From an uncultured Anaerolineales bacterium (GTDB taxonomy: Bacteria > Chloroflexota > Anaerolineae > Aggregatilineales > Aggregatilineaceae): a stretch of 64,000 bases of DNA. Numbering within the stretch: position 1 is the stretch's first letter; each line of letters opens with the position of its first letter. The DNA is taken from positions 1 to 64,000 of the forward strand of contig CAKZOB010000029.1 of NCBI GenBank assembly GCA_937135955.1. Direction: 5' to 3'. The notes below the pieces were generated by a model, which made no database searches, was not told the DNA's origin, and worked only from the letters and a program-made list of their open reading frames with translations. Shown here one piece after another: positions 43,501 through 52,653 of this stretch. Position numbers and translations under genes: made by a program.

Positions 43501-44427
43501 ATGAACGCTTTGCCCGATTTCTACGCGCCCCAGCATATTGGACGGCTGGTAGCCCCCAACACGGCAGCCGCTGTCTCGGCGGGGCTGGCCGCGGGGTTGC
43601 CGCCGGCGCAGCAAGACACACGGCGGGTGTTGCTGCTACTGGTGGACCCTCAGATTGACTTCATCCATCCCGACGGCGCACTGTGTGTGCCGGGCGCAGT
43701 GGATGATACCCGCCGCACTGTCGAATGGATTTACCGGCACGCGGCTGACATCACGACCATCGCCGCTTCGCTGGATAGTCACCTGCCCCGGCAGATTTTC
43801 TTCTCCACCTGGTGGCGCGACCCTTGCGGTCAGCCCCCTGCGCCCTTCACACCGATCAGCGCTGCCGAAGTAGACACGGGTATATGGGTGCCACTCTACG
43901 AGCCGGAATGGTCGCGCGCCTATGTGCACACCCTGGAAGAAAACGCCCGCAAACAATTGATGATCTGGCCCTTCCACACGCTGATTGGCACGCCGGGTCA
44001 CGCCATCACGCCGGCCCTGTACGAGGCCATCGCCTATCATGCGGCGGCCCGGCAGTCGCAGCCGATCTTCGTGCCCAAGGGATCGCTGCCGCAGACCGAG
44101 TACTATTCGCTGCTGGAGCCGGAAGTGAAAGTGCCCGATCATCCGGAAGGGGGCCTGAACACAGCCTTGCTGGCCACGCTGGAAACCTACGACCTGATCT
44201 ATGTGGCAGGGCAGGCCAAGAGTCACTGCGTGCTGGAGACGCTCGGTTCGGTGATGCGCGCTTACCAGCAACGACCGGCGGAGATTGCCAAATGGCGCGT
44301 GTTGACCGACTGCATGTCGTCGGTGGCCCATCCGGAAATTGACTTCGAGGCGCTGGCCGAAGCGACATTGGCTCGCTATGCGGCTCAGGGATTGCGCCTG
44401 GTGCGCTCGACTGATCCGCTCGGTTAG
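43501..44427 (+). CDS. Isochorismatase-family cysteine hydrolase
   Basis: A 308-residue enzyme, longer than the usual 200 residues. The catalytic triad is present: Asp in LLLVDPQIDF, Lys in FVPKGSLPQ and nucleophile C243 in AKSHCVLETL. Such proteins hydrolyse amides or vinyl ethers, for example nicotinamide. The inserted middle part (about 110-170, rich in Trp and Tyr) may fix the specificity, which I cannot name. ATG 43501 follows GAGGGA by 8 nt; an upstream GTG at 43486 lies on that ribosome site. Its end overlaps the convergent methyltransferase gene by 4 bp. Confidence 0.85.
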   Translation: MNALPDFYAPQHIGRLVAPNTAAAVSAGLAAGLPPAQQDTRRVLLLLVDPQIDFIHPDGALCVPGAVDDTRRTVEWIYRHAADITTIAASLDSHLPRQIFFSTWWRDPCGQPPAPFTPISAAEVDTGIWVPLYEPEWSRAYVHTLEENARKQLMIWPFHTLIGTPGHAITPALYEAIAYHAAARQSQPIFVPKGSLPQTEYYSLLEPEVKVPDHPEGGLNTALLATLETYDLIYVAGQAKSHCVLETLGSVMRAYQQRPAEIAKWRVLTDCMSSVAHPEIDFEALAEATLARYAAQGLRLVRSTDPLG

Positions 44428-45182
44428 GGGGCGGTCGCGTCAGGAGAACCGAGTTTTTCCACCACCAGCAGGTGCGATAGTCCCAGCACGCGGAACGGTG
44501 TGCGCTCCAGCAGATAGAGCGTGTCGCGCAGCCAGCGCCCCAGGCGCGGGTGACGGTGGATGATGTTGTCGTAGCCGCCGAAGATGCGCCCATGATGGAC
44601 AATGCGCACTGGCAACCCATCGAACAGGCGACGCACATCGCGGGCGGTGTAGGTACGCACATGGGGGGCCAGGCGATCGCGCCAGCGGCGGGGCAGGTAA
44701 TTGATCAGCGGCGTGTTGCCGAAATGGTAGACGCCGCGCCAGTAATGTCCGTGCTGCTCGACGGGGTACCAGCGATTGGGGCAGAACAGCACCAGCCGCC
44801 CGCTGGGTTTGAGCACGCGCACCATCTCCTCGACGGCGCGGCGGTCGTCGGAGACGTGTTCGATCACTTCGTTGGAGAGGATGGTATCGAACAGGTTGGC
44901 GCGGTAGGGTAGAGCTTCTGCGGCGGCGACCAGCGCGTGCGGTGTATCTACCCGTGCCTCGCGCACGCGCTCGAATTCCAGATCGAACGCCTCGACAAAC
45001 AGCGAATAGCGACGGCGAATCTGGCTGCTATACGCGCCCACGCCGCATCCCGCTTCCAGCACCCACGCGCTGCGCAACTGCGCCCAATGCCCGATCATGC
45101 GCAGGCGGCGTTCCTGCCCGTCGCGCCATACATAGCTTGGTTCGCCCCGCACAGCAGCCAGGTGAGACGGATGGTGTGTCAC
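44424..45182 (-). CDS. Class I SAM-dependent methyltransferase
   Basis: A 252-residue methyltransferase with motif I VLEAGCGVGAYSSQI (about 41-55), EALPYRANLFDTILSNEVIEH and RVLKPSGRLVLFCPN. The C-terminal part has YTARDVRRLF. The substrate is unknown, though the location next to surface glycan genes suggests a sugar or polyprenol target (inference). It is the last gene of three overlapping minus-strand genes; its start overlaps the GNAT gene by 4 bp. Confidence 0.88.
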   Translation of the reverse strand: MTHHPSHLAAVRGEPSYVWRDGQERRLRMIGHWAQLRSAWVLEAGCGVGAYSSQIRRRYSLFVEAFDLEFERVREARVDTPHALVAAAEALPYRANLFDTILSNEVIEHVSDDRRAVEEMVRVLKPSGRLVLFCPNRWYPVEQHGHYWRGVYHFGNTPLINYLPRRWRDRLAPHVRTYTARDVRRLFDGLPVRIVHHGRIFGGYDNIIHRHPRLGRWLRDTLYLLERTPFRVLGLSHLLVVEKLGSPDATAP

Positions 45183-45709
45183 AGCCCTCCGACCTCCGGC
45201 GTTGGCCGCACGCGTGCCATCAGGTAAGCGTCTACGTACTGGCCGTCGCGAAAGGCAAAGGCTCGCAGCGTGCCTTCGATCTCGAAACCGAACTTGCGAT
45301 AGAGGGCGATGGCCGCCTCGTTGTCGGTGAACACTTCCAATTCCACGCGGCTGATCGCCAGCCAGCGTTCCGCCAGGTCGAGCGCCGCCTCCAACAACAC
45401 CGTCCCGATGCCGCGGTGCTGGTAGTCACCATGCACTATCATGGCCAGACGAGCTGTATGAGCGCGGCGGCCACTACCTGGTTGCAACCGCAAGAGGCCC
45501 ACCGCTACGCCGTTGACCACAGCCACCAGTTCCACCTGGTTGGCGGATCGATTCTCTAACCGGTCGCGGATGGCATCGCGCGAGGGATAGGGCAACAACA
45601 GGGTTTGAAAGACTACGTTGGCGCTTTCCTGGATGGCGGCGATATCTTCCCAGTCGTCCGCCTCCACGCTGCGCACCAGGATTTCGGGCTGCATCACGCG
45701 CCGGGTCAT
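45179..45709 (-). CDS. GNAT N-acetyltransferase
   Basis: A 176-residue single-domain GNAT protein similar to PhnO/RimI-type enzymes. The acetyl-CoA motif is YQHRGIGTVLLEAAL and the C-terminal part has NEAAIALYRKFGFEIEGT. The end FRDGQYVDAYLMARV is typical of diamine and amino-sugar acetyltransferases. The substrate is not known. Both neighbours overlap by 4 bp (ATGA), so the three genes are translationally coupled. Confidence 0.88.
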   Translation of the reverse strand: MTRRVMQPEILVRSVEADDWEDIAAIQESANVVFQTLLLPYPSRDAIRDRLENRSANQVELVAVVNGVAVGLLRLQPGSGRRAHTARLAMIVHGDYQHRGIGTVLLEAALDLAERWLAISRVELEVFTDNEAAIALYRKFGFEIEGTLRAFAFRDGQYVDAYLMARVRPTPEVGGL

Positions 45710-46254
45710 GGGGTTTCCTCCCGTTCACCGGCAACCGCCTCCGGTCGCAGACGCGCCAGCAACCAGGCGTCCGCGTATTCCCCGCCCCGCACTATGTAGC
45801 GCCGCATGGTAGCCTCGTGCACGAAGCCGTGTTGCTGCAACAACGTAACGTGTGCGTCGTCCGGCGGAAAGACCATCGTCTCGATGCGACGCAGGGCCAG
45901 CCAGTCGTCGGCCAGGGCCAGTGTTGCCCGCAGCAGGCTATCTTCGATCTCCCCGCCGCGCAGTTCCGGCTGGATGACGAGCATCAGTTGGGCCAGATGA
46001 CGCTGCCGGTGCTCTGACACCTTGATCCAGGCTGCGCCTACCACACGCTCGCGCCCGCTGGGCAACATCAACTCCGCGATGAGAGTATGGACACTCGCTG
46101 GAGGGTTGTTCACCCGCTCGCGGAAAGATTCCTCGCTGAGGTAGGGCAGGTCGGAGATGTGGAGCAACACTGCCTCGTTGCAGAAGAGTGTGTAGAGTGC
46201 CGTCCAGTCGTCGGCACGCAGCCCGCGTATGGTCAGAGTAGGCAAATCGGTCAC
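45706..46254 (-). CDS. GNAT N-acetyltransferase, diverged
   Basis: A 182-residue GNAT protein related to its downstream neighbour: both share the ends HVTLLQQHGFVHEATMRR or its equivalent and a GEYADAWLLARLRPE type tail. The pantetheine loop is weak (LRGGEIEDSLLRATLAL, lacking the usual RGxGxG), so activity is uncertain. They may have arisen by duplication. The GTG start at 46254 is chosen because upstream sequence lacks conserved residues; its ribosome site is weak. Confidence 0.72.
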   Translation of the reverse strand: MTDLPTLTIRGLRADDWTALYTLFCNEAVLLHISDLPYLSEESFRERVNNPPASVHTLIAELMLPSGRERVVGAAWIKVSEHRQRHLAQLMLVIQPELRGGEIEDSLLRATLALADDWLALRRIETMVFPPDDAHVTLLQQHGFVHEATMRRYIVRGGEYADAWLLARLRPEAVAGEREETP

Positions 46255-46392
46255 CTGAGCCGTCCCAAGCCAAGCGCTGATGTGATAATATGCTGCCCGA
46301 CCCGGCAAACAGGGCACGCATAGCTTACCCCGTCGGCAGGGATACGCCAAGACTTCGGGTCGGCCTGCCCGCTCTGCCATCCGGACGATCGG

Positions 46393-46420
46393 TTGATCCC
46401 TATCTGCAGGCTGGTATAAT
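46393..46420 (+). promoter_or_regulatory. Promoter of the GT2 gene
   Basis: TTGATC (46393-46398) and a perfect TATAAT (46415-46420) are spaced by 16 bp and end 36 bp before the GTG start. Confidence 0.6.
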
Positions 46421-46456
46421 GACCGTGCGCGGGGAATCCGAACAAGGGAGAGAATC

Positions 46457-47146
46457 GTGACCATCCGGCTATCTGTCATCATCCCCTGCTACAACGAAGT
46501 CAACACTGTGGCCGAGATCATCCGCCGCGTGCGGGCCGTCAACCTGGCCCACGAGATCATCGTGGTAGACGATGGTTCGACCGACGGCACGCGCGACGTG
46601 CTGGCGCAGATTGAGCCAGGCGACGACCTGAAGATCATCTATCACCCGCACAACATGGGCAAAGGCGCTGCCGTGCGCACCGGCTTCCAGAACGCGACCG
46701 GCGATGTGTTCCTCATCCAGGATGCCGACCTCGAATATGACCCGCGCGAATATCCGGTATTGTTGCGCCCGATCGAGGAAGGGATCGCCAAAGTCGTCTA
46801 TGGCTCGCGCTTCCTGGGCGGGCCGCGCAAGGCGATGTTCTTCTGGAACATGGTTGCCAACCGCACGCTGACCTTCATCACCAACCTGCTCTACAACGCC
46901 ATCCTCAGCGACATGGAGACCTGCTACAAAGTCTTCCGCGCCGAGATTATCCGCGATATTCCCTTGCGCTCGCGCCGCTTCGACTTCGAGCCAGAAGTCA
47001 CCGCCAAAATCCTGAAGCGCGGCTATCGCATCTATGAGGTGCCCATCTCCTACAACGGGCGCGAATGGCATGAGGGCAAGAAAATCTCGTGGAAGGACGG
47101 CGTGATCGCGCTGTGGACGCTGCTGCGCTATCGCTTCACGGACTGA
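46457..47146 (+). CDS. GT2 family polyprenyl-phosphate glycosyltransferase (DPM1-like)
   Basis: A 229-residue GT-A enzyme of the dolichyl-phosphate mannose synthase type. Visible motifs are SVIIPCYNEVNTV, IIVVDDGSTDGT, NMGKGAAVRTGF and the metal-binding QDADLEYDP (DAD). There is no C-terminal membrane anchor. Such enzymes charge a polyprenyl phosphate with a hexose for use outside the membrane. The next gene encodes a PMT-type transferase that needs this very donor, so they probably work in sequence. The GTG start follows AGGGAGA. Confidence 0.93.
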   Translation: MTIRLSVIIPCYNEVNTVAEIIRRVRAVNLAHEIIVVDDGSTDGTRDVLAQIEPGDDLKIIYHPHNMGKGAAVRTGFQNATGDVFLIQDADLEYDPREYPVLLRPIEEGIAKVVYGSRFLGGPRKAMFFWNMVANRTLTFITNLLYNAILSDMETCYKVFRAEIIRDIPLRSRRFDFEPEVTAKILKRGYRIYEVPISYNGREWHEGKKISWKDGVIALWTLLRYRFTD

Positions 47147-48609
47147 ACGCGCCCTCGCTTCCGACACGAGCGCCAGTCTGGCCCGCGGCGCTCGTCGTAT
47201 TTCTGGGGCTGCTGCTACGCCTGAGTCTGGTGGCGGATGACGTCCGTTTCCACCCCGACGAAGCCCTCTTCGCGGCCCAGGCCCGGCAGATCAGCCAGAC
47301 CGGTGACCTGTTGGTGCGTCGCCCTGACCTGGACAAGCCCCCCCTCACGCTGTACGTCACTGCGCTGAGCTTCCGCCTGTTTGGGGTCAGCGAATTCGCC
47401 GCGCGCCTGCCCAACGCTCTGTTCGCCGGTCTGACCCTCGCCGCGCTCTATCAACTGGCGCAGACGCTCTACCGAAATCGGCGGGTGAGCCTGCCTGCAG
47501 CTCTGCTCTGCGCGTGTTCCCCCTACCTGTTGGCCTTTGCCCCAACCGTCTTCACCGACGTGCAGGCGACCTGGTGGATCGCGCTGGCGGCGTTGCTGGC
47601 GGCGCGCGGACGTTGGGGAGGCGCGGGCCTGAGCGCGGCGCTGGGAATCGCGGCGAAGACGGCTGCTGCCTGGGGCGTTCCGTTAATCGTTGCTCTGGGC
47701 GTGCTCAACACGACACAGTTGCGCGACACCTGGCCTGACACCGGAAAGCGCCTGCTACGGTTCGCTGGAATGCTGGCGTTGGGCATGGCCCTGCTGATCT
47801 TGTGGGACGTGGCCCGTTGGCCGTATAGCTTCCTGCGGCTGGACTACGAGCACAACCATCCAGGCCGCCTGATCCGCTCCGACGAACTGTGGTCGCGCCT
47901 GGAACAGTGGACGCACTGGCTCGGCTATCTGGCGGGCACAGCCGGTATCACCGCAACCCTGGCCGTGCTATTGGCCCTGTGGCTCGTCCGGCAATTGCGC
48001 CGCCTGCGTCACCGCGATGCTGCGCTCGACTGGACTATCTGCGCTTACTGTCTGGCTGTGCTCGGCGGACTGTGGCTGGTCGCTTTCAACACCTATGACC
48101 GCTATCTGATCCTGCTGGCCCCGTTCCTGTTGATGCTAGGCGGGCGCGCTTTTGCCGGGACGCTGGCCAACCTGCCAGGTCAGCGGCTGCGGCGGGCCGC
48201 TGTCATGGGGCTGCTGGTGATACTCTGCTACGGCACACTGCCCGTCCTGCGCGGCCATACACCCGTAGGCGGGGATCGCACGGCCTATGAGGGCATAGAT
48301 ACGCTGGCCATATACCTGAATACGGACTTGAGCGGCGCGCTCGTCTACGATCACTGGCTGGGCTGGCAACTGGCCTATTATCTGGGCGAACATCCCGCCA
48401 TGACCCTGCGCTACATGCCCCAACCGGAAGCGCTCGCCGACGAGATGGCGGACTGCGCCTGTCAGCGCTATCTGGCCGCGCCGCTCTCGGCGCAACTCCT
48501 ACCCTGGCTCGATGTCCTGGGGCGCGCCGCAGTGAGCACACAACAGGTCTTCGTGTGCCCAGGCGGGTACTTCGCTGTGTACCGGCTCGACGCGCCGCAT
48601 CATGATTAG
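47089..48609 (+). CDS. PMT/ArnT-type membrane glycosyltransferase (GT39/GT83)
   Basis: A protein of up to 506 residues with 10 or more membrane segments. The first external loop carries the catalytic acidic pair in RFHPDEALFAAQARQI, and DKPPLTLYVTALSF follows, as in the ArnT/PMT family. Members transfer sugars from polyprenyl phosphate to protein or lipid on the outer face. The start is uncertain: GTG 47089 or GTG 47113 both overlap the GT2 gene, and no ATG is near. The overlap implies coupling with the GT2 enzyme, likely its donor source. Confidence 0.88.
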   Translation: MEGRRDRAVDAAALSLHGLNAPSLPTRAPVWPAALVVFLGLLLRLSLVADDVRFHPDEALFAAQARQISQTGDLLVRRPDLDKPPLTLYVTALSFRLFGVSEFAARLPNALFAGLTLAALYQLAQTLYRNRRVSLPAALLCACSPYLLAFAPTVFTDVQATWWIALAALLAARGRWGGAGLSAALGIAAKTAAAWGVPLIVALGVLNTTQLRDTWPDTGKRLLRFAGMLALGMALLILWDVARWPYSFLRLDYEHNHPGRLIRSDELWSRLEQWTHWLGYLAGTAGITATLAVLLALWLVRQLRRLRHRDAALDWTICAYCLAVLGGLWLVAFNTYDRYLILLAPFLLMLGGRAFAGTLANLPGQRLRRAAVMGLLVILCYGTLPVLRGHTPVGGDRTAYEGIDTLAIYLNTDLSGALVYDHWLGWQLAYYLGEHPAMTLRYMPQPEALADEMADCACQRYLAAPLSAQLLPWLDVLGRAAVSTQQVFVCPGGYFAVYRLDAPHHD

Positions 48610-48674
48610 GCAAGCGGGCAGGCGTTCTGTATATTCGTAGTGGTTGCGAACTGCCGTGAGGATAGGAGCATCCC

Positions 48675-50153
48675 ATGAACCTCGCCGAAAACGAGGCGCC
48701 GATCACCATCGTGATCTTCGGCGCATCGGGCGACCTGACCGAGCGCAAGTTGATTCCGGCGCTGTTCAGTCTCTACCGTCGTCAACGCCTGCCGCAGCCG
48801 CTGCAGATCGTAGGATCGGCGCGCCGACCCTACACGCACGAGGAATTCCGCGCTCATCTGCGTACAGGCGCGCAGCAATATGCGACCGAGCGCTTCGATG
48901 CGGCGACCTGGGACGCCTTTTCGGCCAACATCTGGTATCACGCCGGAGATTCCAGCCGCCCCGAAGACATGACCGCGCTGGACGCTTTTCTCACCCGTCT
49001 GGAGAAGGGTTCGGCCCATCGCCTGTATTACCTGGCCGTCGCGCCGACGCTCTATGTGCCCATTGTGGAGAACCTGGGCCGCGCCGATATGGCGCACGAA
49101 GACGACGGCTGGCGGAGGCTGATCGTCGAAAAACCTTTCGGGCACGATCTGGCTTCGGCCCATGCTCTCAACGATACGCTGCATCAGGTATTCGCTGAGC
49201 ATCAGGTCTACCGGATCGATCACTACCTGGGCAAGGAAACGGCGCAGAACATCCTCTTCTTCCGCTTCGCTAACACCATCTTCGAGCCGGTGTGGAACCG
49301 CAATTACGTGGATCACGTGCAGATCACGGTCGCTGAGACGGTAGATGTGGGGCATCGCGCTGGCTACTACGATCAGGCGGGCGTGCTGCGCGACATGTTC
49401 CAGAATCACCTGTTGCAACTGCTGGCGCTGATCGCCATGGAACCGCCCTATTCCTTCGATGCTGATGCCCTGCGCAACGAGAAGGTGAAGGTGCTCAATT
49501 CCATTCGACCCATCGGCCCGCACGACGCCGTCCTCGCCCAATATCGCGGTTACCGCGAGGCGCAGGGCGTCGCCCCTGCTTCGCGCACCCCGACCTTCGC
49601 CGCGCTCAAGCTGTATGTGGACAACTGGCGCTGGCAGGGCGTGCCCTTCTATCTGCGCTCCGGCAAGGCGCTGGCGCACAAGACCAGCGAAGTGGTCGTG
49701 GAATTCAAGTGCCCGCCCCAGGTGATGTTCGAGCGGGAGACGAACGAGTGCTTTCCCCCGAACGTGCTCTCGCTGTGTATTCAGCCGGATGAAGGCATTC
49801 ACCTGCAGTTCGAGGCTAAAGTCCCTGGTTCACAGCGCGACACCCGCTCGGTCAACATGGAATTCCACTATCGCTTGTCGTTTGGAGGGGGGCCGCTGCC
49901 CGATGCCTACGAGCGCCTGTTGCTCGATGCGCTGCTCGGCGACGCCTCACTCTTCACGCGCAGCGACGAGATCGAAGCCGCCTGGCGGATTATTGACCCG
50001 TTGTTGAAGCGCTGGGAAACCGGGCAAGACCCCCATATCCCCGTCTACGAACCGGGCACCATGGGGCCGCCAGAAAGCGATGAGTTCATGGCCCGCGATG
50101 GGCGTCTCTGGCGGCAGGAATGCAATCATTGCGAAGAGAAAACTACTGAATGA
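48675..50153 (+). CDS. zwf: Glucose-6-phosphate 1-dehydrogenase
   Basis: Zwf oxidises glucose-6-phosphate to 6-phosphogluconolactone, the entry of the pentose phosphate path, and supplies NADPH. The 492-residue product has the nucleotide motif [18 protein letters not shown] at residues 12-29, and the active-site segment [13 protein letters not shown] with the catalytic His and Lys near 180. Length is normal. GATAGGAG stands before the ATG. It overlaps pgl by 4 bp, so steps one and two of the pathway are made together. Confidence 0.96.
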   Translation: MNLAENEAPITIVIFGASGDLTERKLIPALFSLYRRQRLPQPLQIVGSARRPYTHEEFRAHLRTGAQQYATERFDAATWDAFSANIWYHAGDSSRPEDMTALDAFLTRLEKGSAHRLYYLAVAPTLYVPIVENLGRADMAHEDDGWRRLIVEKPFGHDLASAHALNDTLHQVFAEHQVYRIDHYLGKETAQNILFFRFANTIFEPVWNRNYVDHVQITVAETVDVGHRAGYYDQAGVLRDMFQNHLLQLLALIAMEPPYSFDADALRNEKVKVLNSIRPIGPHDAVLAQYRGYREAQGVAPASRTPTFAALKLYVDNWRWQGVPFYLRSGKALAHKTSEVVVEFKCPPQVMFERETNECFPPNVLSLCIQPDEGIHLQFEAKVPGSQRDTRSVNMEFHYRLSFGGGPLPDAYERLLLDALLGDASLFTRSDEIEAAWRIIDPLLKRWETGQDPHIPVYEPGTMGPPESDEFMARDGRLWRQECNHCEEKTTE

Positions 50154-50887
50154 ACGAGATCGAAGTCTGCCCCGATCCCCAGCATCTGGCGCGGGTCGCC
50201 GCCGGGCATATCGCCCGTATTGCCGCTGAAGTTATCGCCGTGCGCGGACGCTTCACCATCGGCCTGCCGGGCGGATCGACACCGCGCCTGCTGTTCACAT
50301 TGCTGAGCAATCTACCCTGGGTCAGGCGCATTGATTGGGCGCATGTACACGTCTTCTGGGGCGATGAGCGCTGCGTGCCGCCCGATCATCCGGACAGCAA
50401 CTATCGGCTGGCGTACGAAACGCTGCTGCACCATGTGCCTGTGCCCACCGAACAGATACATCGCATCTCCGGCGAGCTGCCCCCCGCCGAAGCCGCCCGT
50501 TCCTACGAACAGACTTTGCGCGCCTTCTTCCCGGAGGACGCCTCTGCTAATCCACAGCCGCGCTTCGATCTGCTGCTGCTGGGTCTGGGCGACGACGGGC
50601 ACACGGCATCTCTGTTCCCTGGCACGCTGGCTTTGACGGAGACGACGCGCTGGGTCGTGGAAAACTACGTGCCGCGCCTGGACGCCTGGCGTATCACGCT
50701 CACCGCGCCGGCGATCAATGCCGCTGCCCATGTGATTTTCCTGGTCAGCGGGGCGGCTAAAGCCGAGGCGCTGCAGGCGGTGTTGCGAGGGCCATTCCGT
50801 CCGTCGGCCTATCCCGCACAATTGATTCAGCCTCGTGCCGGGCAATTGCTCTGGCTGGTGGATCAGGCGGCGGCGGCTCTCTTATGA
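50150..50887 (+). CDS. pgl: 6-phosphogluconolactonase (DevB type)
   Basis: Pgl opens the lactone made by Zwf. The 245-residue product shows [32 protein letters not shown] and [16 protein letters not shown], all signatures of the NagB/Pgl fold. It starts within the zwf stop (ATGA overlap), which strongly supports the call and coupled synthesis. Confidence 0.95.
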   Translation: MNEIEVCPDPQHLARVAAGHIARIAAEVIAVRGRFTIGLPGGSTPRLLFTLLSNLPWVRRIDWAHVHVFWGDERCVPPDHPDSNYRLAYETLLHHVPVPTEQIHRISGELPPAEAARSYEQTLRAFFPEDASANPQPRFDLLLLGLGDDGHTASLFPGTLALTETTRWVVENYVPRLDAWRITLTAPAINAAAHVIFLVSGAAKAEALQAVLRGPFRPSAYPAQLIQPRAGQLLWLVDQAAAALL

Positions 50888-50915
50888 AACGGCCATTTTT
50901 TGCAACAGCCCTCGC

Positions 50916-50944
50916 TTGGCACTACACTTAAGATATCCATAAAT
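50916..50944 (+). promoter_or_regulatory. Promoter of the duplicated-domain binding protein
   Basis: TTGGCA (50916-50921) and ATAAAT (50939-50944) are spaced by 17 bp. The start codon lies at 50982, after GAGGAG at 50969-50974. Confidence 0.5.
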
Positions 50945-50981
50945 ACACACGCAGCTTTCTGTAGAGTGAGGAGAAAAGCGC

Positions 50982-52517
50982 ATGGTACGTAAAGTCAGTC
51001 TGTTCGCGCTGATCCTGGTCGCCATGCTGGCCGTGTCGTTTCTGCCAGCGTCAGCTGCCGGGCCGGTGTACCCCGATCTGCCCGACCTGGGCGGACAGGA
51101 GATCGTGATCGCCGTCGAAAACCTCTACACGCCGTTCCAGTTCGAGAATCCCAAGACCGGCGAGATCATGGGGTATGAGTACGACCTGGTGGAAGAAATC
51201 TGCTACCGCATTAACTGCACGCCGGTCTATGAGTACGTCAGTTGGGATGTGATGATCTCCTCGGTCAGCGAAGGTCAGTTCGACATGGGCATGACCGGCA
51301 TCAGCATCATTGAAGAGCGCAAGCAGATGGTGGACTTCTCCGACCCCTACATCAATCTGCAGCAGTTCTTGCTGGCCCGTGCCGACGAAGACCGTTTCAG
51401 CAACATCGAGGAGTTTGCCGCCAACCCCGACCTGCTCCTGGGGGTGCAGGCGGGCACTGCTGGTTTCTTCGTCACCCTCGACTTCGTTCCCGACGAAGCC
51501 CGCCGCGTTGTTTACACGGAGTTTGGCGCGCTGGTGCAGGCGCTCATTGTTGGTGATGTGGATGCCATCCCTGTAGACGCTGCTGCTGCCCGCGGCTTCA
51601 TCTCCACCACTGGCGGGGCGGTCAAGACGGTTGGCGACGCCATCTCCGACGACGAGATGGGCTTCATCTTCCCCAAAGGCTCCGACCTGGTCGAACCGAT
51701 GAACGCTGCCATCGCTTCCCTCAAACAGGATGGCTTCCTCGATTTCCTGATGAATAAGTGGTTCTTCGACTACAACCCAGAGACAGGCGAGCTGTATGAT
51801 GAATTGCCCGACCTGGGCGGACAGGAGATCGTGATCGCCGTCGAAAACCTCTACACGCCGTTCCAGTTCGAGAATCCCAAGACCGGCGAGATCATGGGGT
51901 ATGAGTACGACCTGGTGGAAGAAATCTGCTACCGCATTAACTGCACGCCGGTCTATGAGTACGTCAGTTGGGATGTGATGATCTCCTCGGTCAGCGAAGG
52001 TCAGTTCGACATGGGCATGACCGGCATCAGCATCATTGAAGAGCGCAAGCAGATGGTGGACTTCTCCGACCCCTACATCAATCTGCAGCAGTTCTTGCTG
52101 GCCCGTGCCGACGAAGACCGTTTCAGCAACATCGAGGAGTTTGCCGCCAACCCCGACCTGCTCCTGGGGGTGCAGGCGGGCACTGCTGGTTTCTTCGTCA
52201 CCCTCGACTTCGTTCCCGACGAAGCCCGCCGCGTTGTTTACACGGAGTTTGGCGCGCTGGTGCAGGCGCTCATTGTTGGTGATGTGGATGCCATCCCTGT
52301 AGACGCTGCTGCTGCCCGCGGCTTCATCTCCACCACTGGCGGGGCGGTCAAGACGGTTGGCGACGCCATCTCCGACGACGAGATGGGCTTCATCTTCCCC
52401 AAAGGCTCCGACCTGGTCGAACCGATGAACGCTGCCATCGCTTCCCTCAAACAGGATGGCTTCCTCGATTTCCTGATGAATAAGTGGTTCTTCGACTATC
52501 AGCCGCCGACCGAATAA
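50982..52517 (+). CDS. Amino-acid-type substrate-binding protein with two identical fused domains
   Basis: A 511-residue exported protein. The signal peptide is about 1-26 (LFALILVAMLAVSFLPASAA). Two bacterial extracellular solute-binding type 3 domains follow, at about 33-263 and 275-505, joined by a short linker (NPETGELYDE). The amino-acid ligand signature is seen in each: MTGISIIEERKQMVDFSDPY. The two domains are identical in protein and, by eye, in DNA: 51079-51772 matches 51805-52498 with no difference I can find. Each domain alone equals a normal binding protein. No ABC permease or ATPase gene is near, so the transporter is elsewhere. The rest is an unusual tandem array. Confidence 0.93.
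   Translation: MVRKVSLFALILVAMLAVSFLPASAAGPVYPDLPDLGGQEIVIAVENLYTPFQFENPKTGEIMGYEYDLVEEICYRINCTPVYEYVSWDVMISSVSEGQFDMGMTGISIIEERKQMVDFSDPYINLQQFLLARADEDRFSNIEEFAANPDLLLGVQAGTAGFFVTLDFVPDEARRVVYTEFGALVQALIVGDVDAIPVDAAAARGFISTTGGAVKTVGDAISDDEMGFIFPKGSDLVEPMNAAIASLKQDGFLDFLMNKWFFDYNPETGELYDELPDLGGQEIVIAVENLYTPFQFENPKTGEIMGYEYDLVEEICYRINCTPVYEYVSWDVMISSVSEGQFDMGMTGISIIEERKQMVDFSDPYINLQQFLLARADEDRFSNIEEFAANPDLLLGVQAGTAGFFVTLDFVPDEARRVVYTEFGALVQALIVGDVDAIPVDAAAARGFISTTGGAVKTVGDAISDDEMGFIFPKGSDLVEPMNAAIASLKQDGFLDFLMNKWFFDYQPPTE
51079..51772 (+). repeat. Direct repeat unit 1 in binding protein gene
   Basis: First copy of a 694-bp perfect direct repeat, offset 726 bp (242 codons) from the second. The repeat keeps the reading frame. 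The first base before it differs (C against T), and the base after it differs (C against T). Confidence 0.95.
51805..52498 (+). repeat. Direct repeat unit 2 in binding protein gene
   Basis: Second copy of the 694-bp repeat. The 32-bp spacer between the copies encodes the linker. Confidence 0.95.
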
Positions 52518-52564
52518 CGCGGCACACAGGCCGCAGACGGTAGCGGCAGTTCCGAAACACCCTG

Positions 52565-52600
52565 CGACGGTCATCGCCAGGCGCGGTGACCGTCGTGCTT
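52565..52600 (+). terminator. Terminator of the binding protein gene
   Basis: CGACGGTCA (52565-52573) pairs with TGACCGTCG (52587-52595), followed by TGCTTTG. The T-run is short. Confidence 0.6.
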
Positions 52601-52618
52601 TGCTCACTCAAACACCTG

Positions 52619-52647
52619 TTCAGATTCGCCGCTAAAGGCTGTACAAT
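52619..52647 (+). promoter_or_regulatory. Promoter of the STAS gene
   Basis: TTCAGA (52619-52624) and TACAAT (52642-52647) are spaced by exactly 17 bp. Transcription should begin near 52654, giving a leader of about 130 nt before the STAS start at 52786. Confidence 0.6.
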
Positions 52648-52653
52648 TTAGAA

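Noticed and set aside
48606-49802. 398-residue minus-strand frame across zwf
   Set aside because: zwf has clear family motifs; the opposite frame is a high-GC artefact.
51051-52607. 518-residue open frame on the minus strand over the binding protein gene
   Set aside because: It is a mirror of the plus-strand gene, repeated with it. The codon use and signal peptide support the plus strand.
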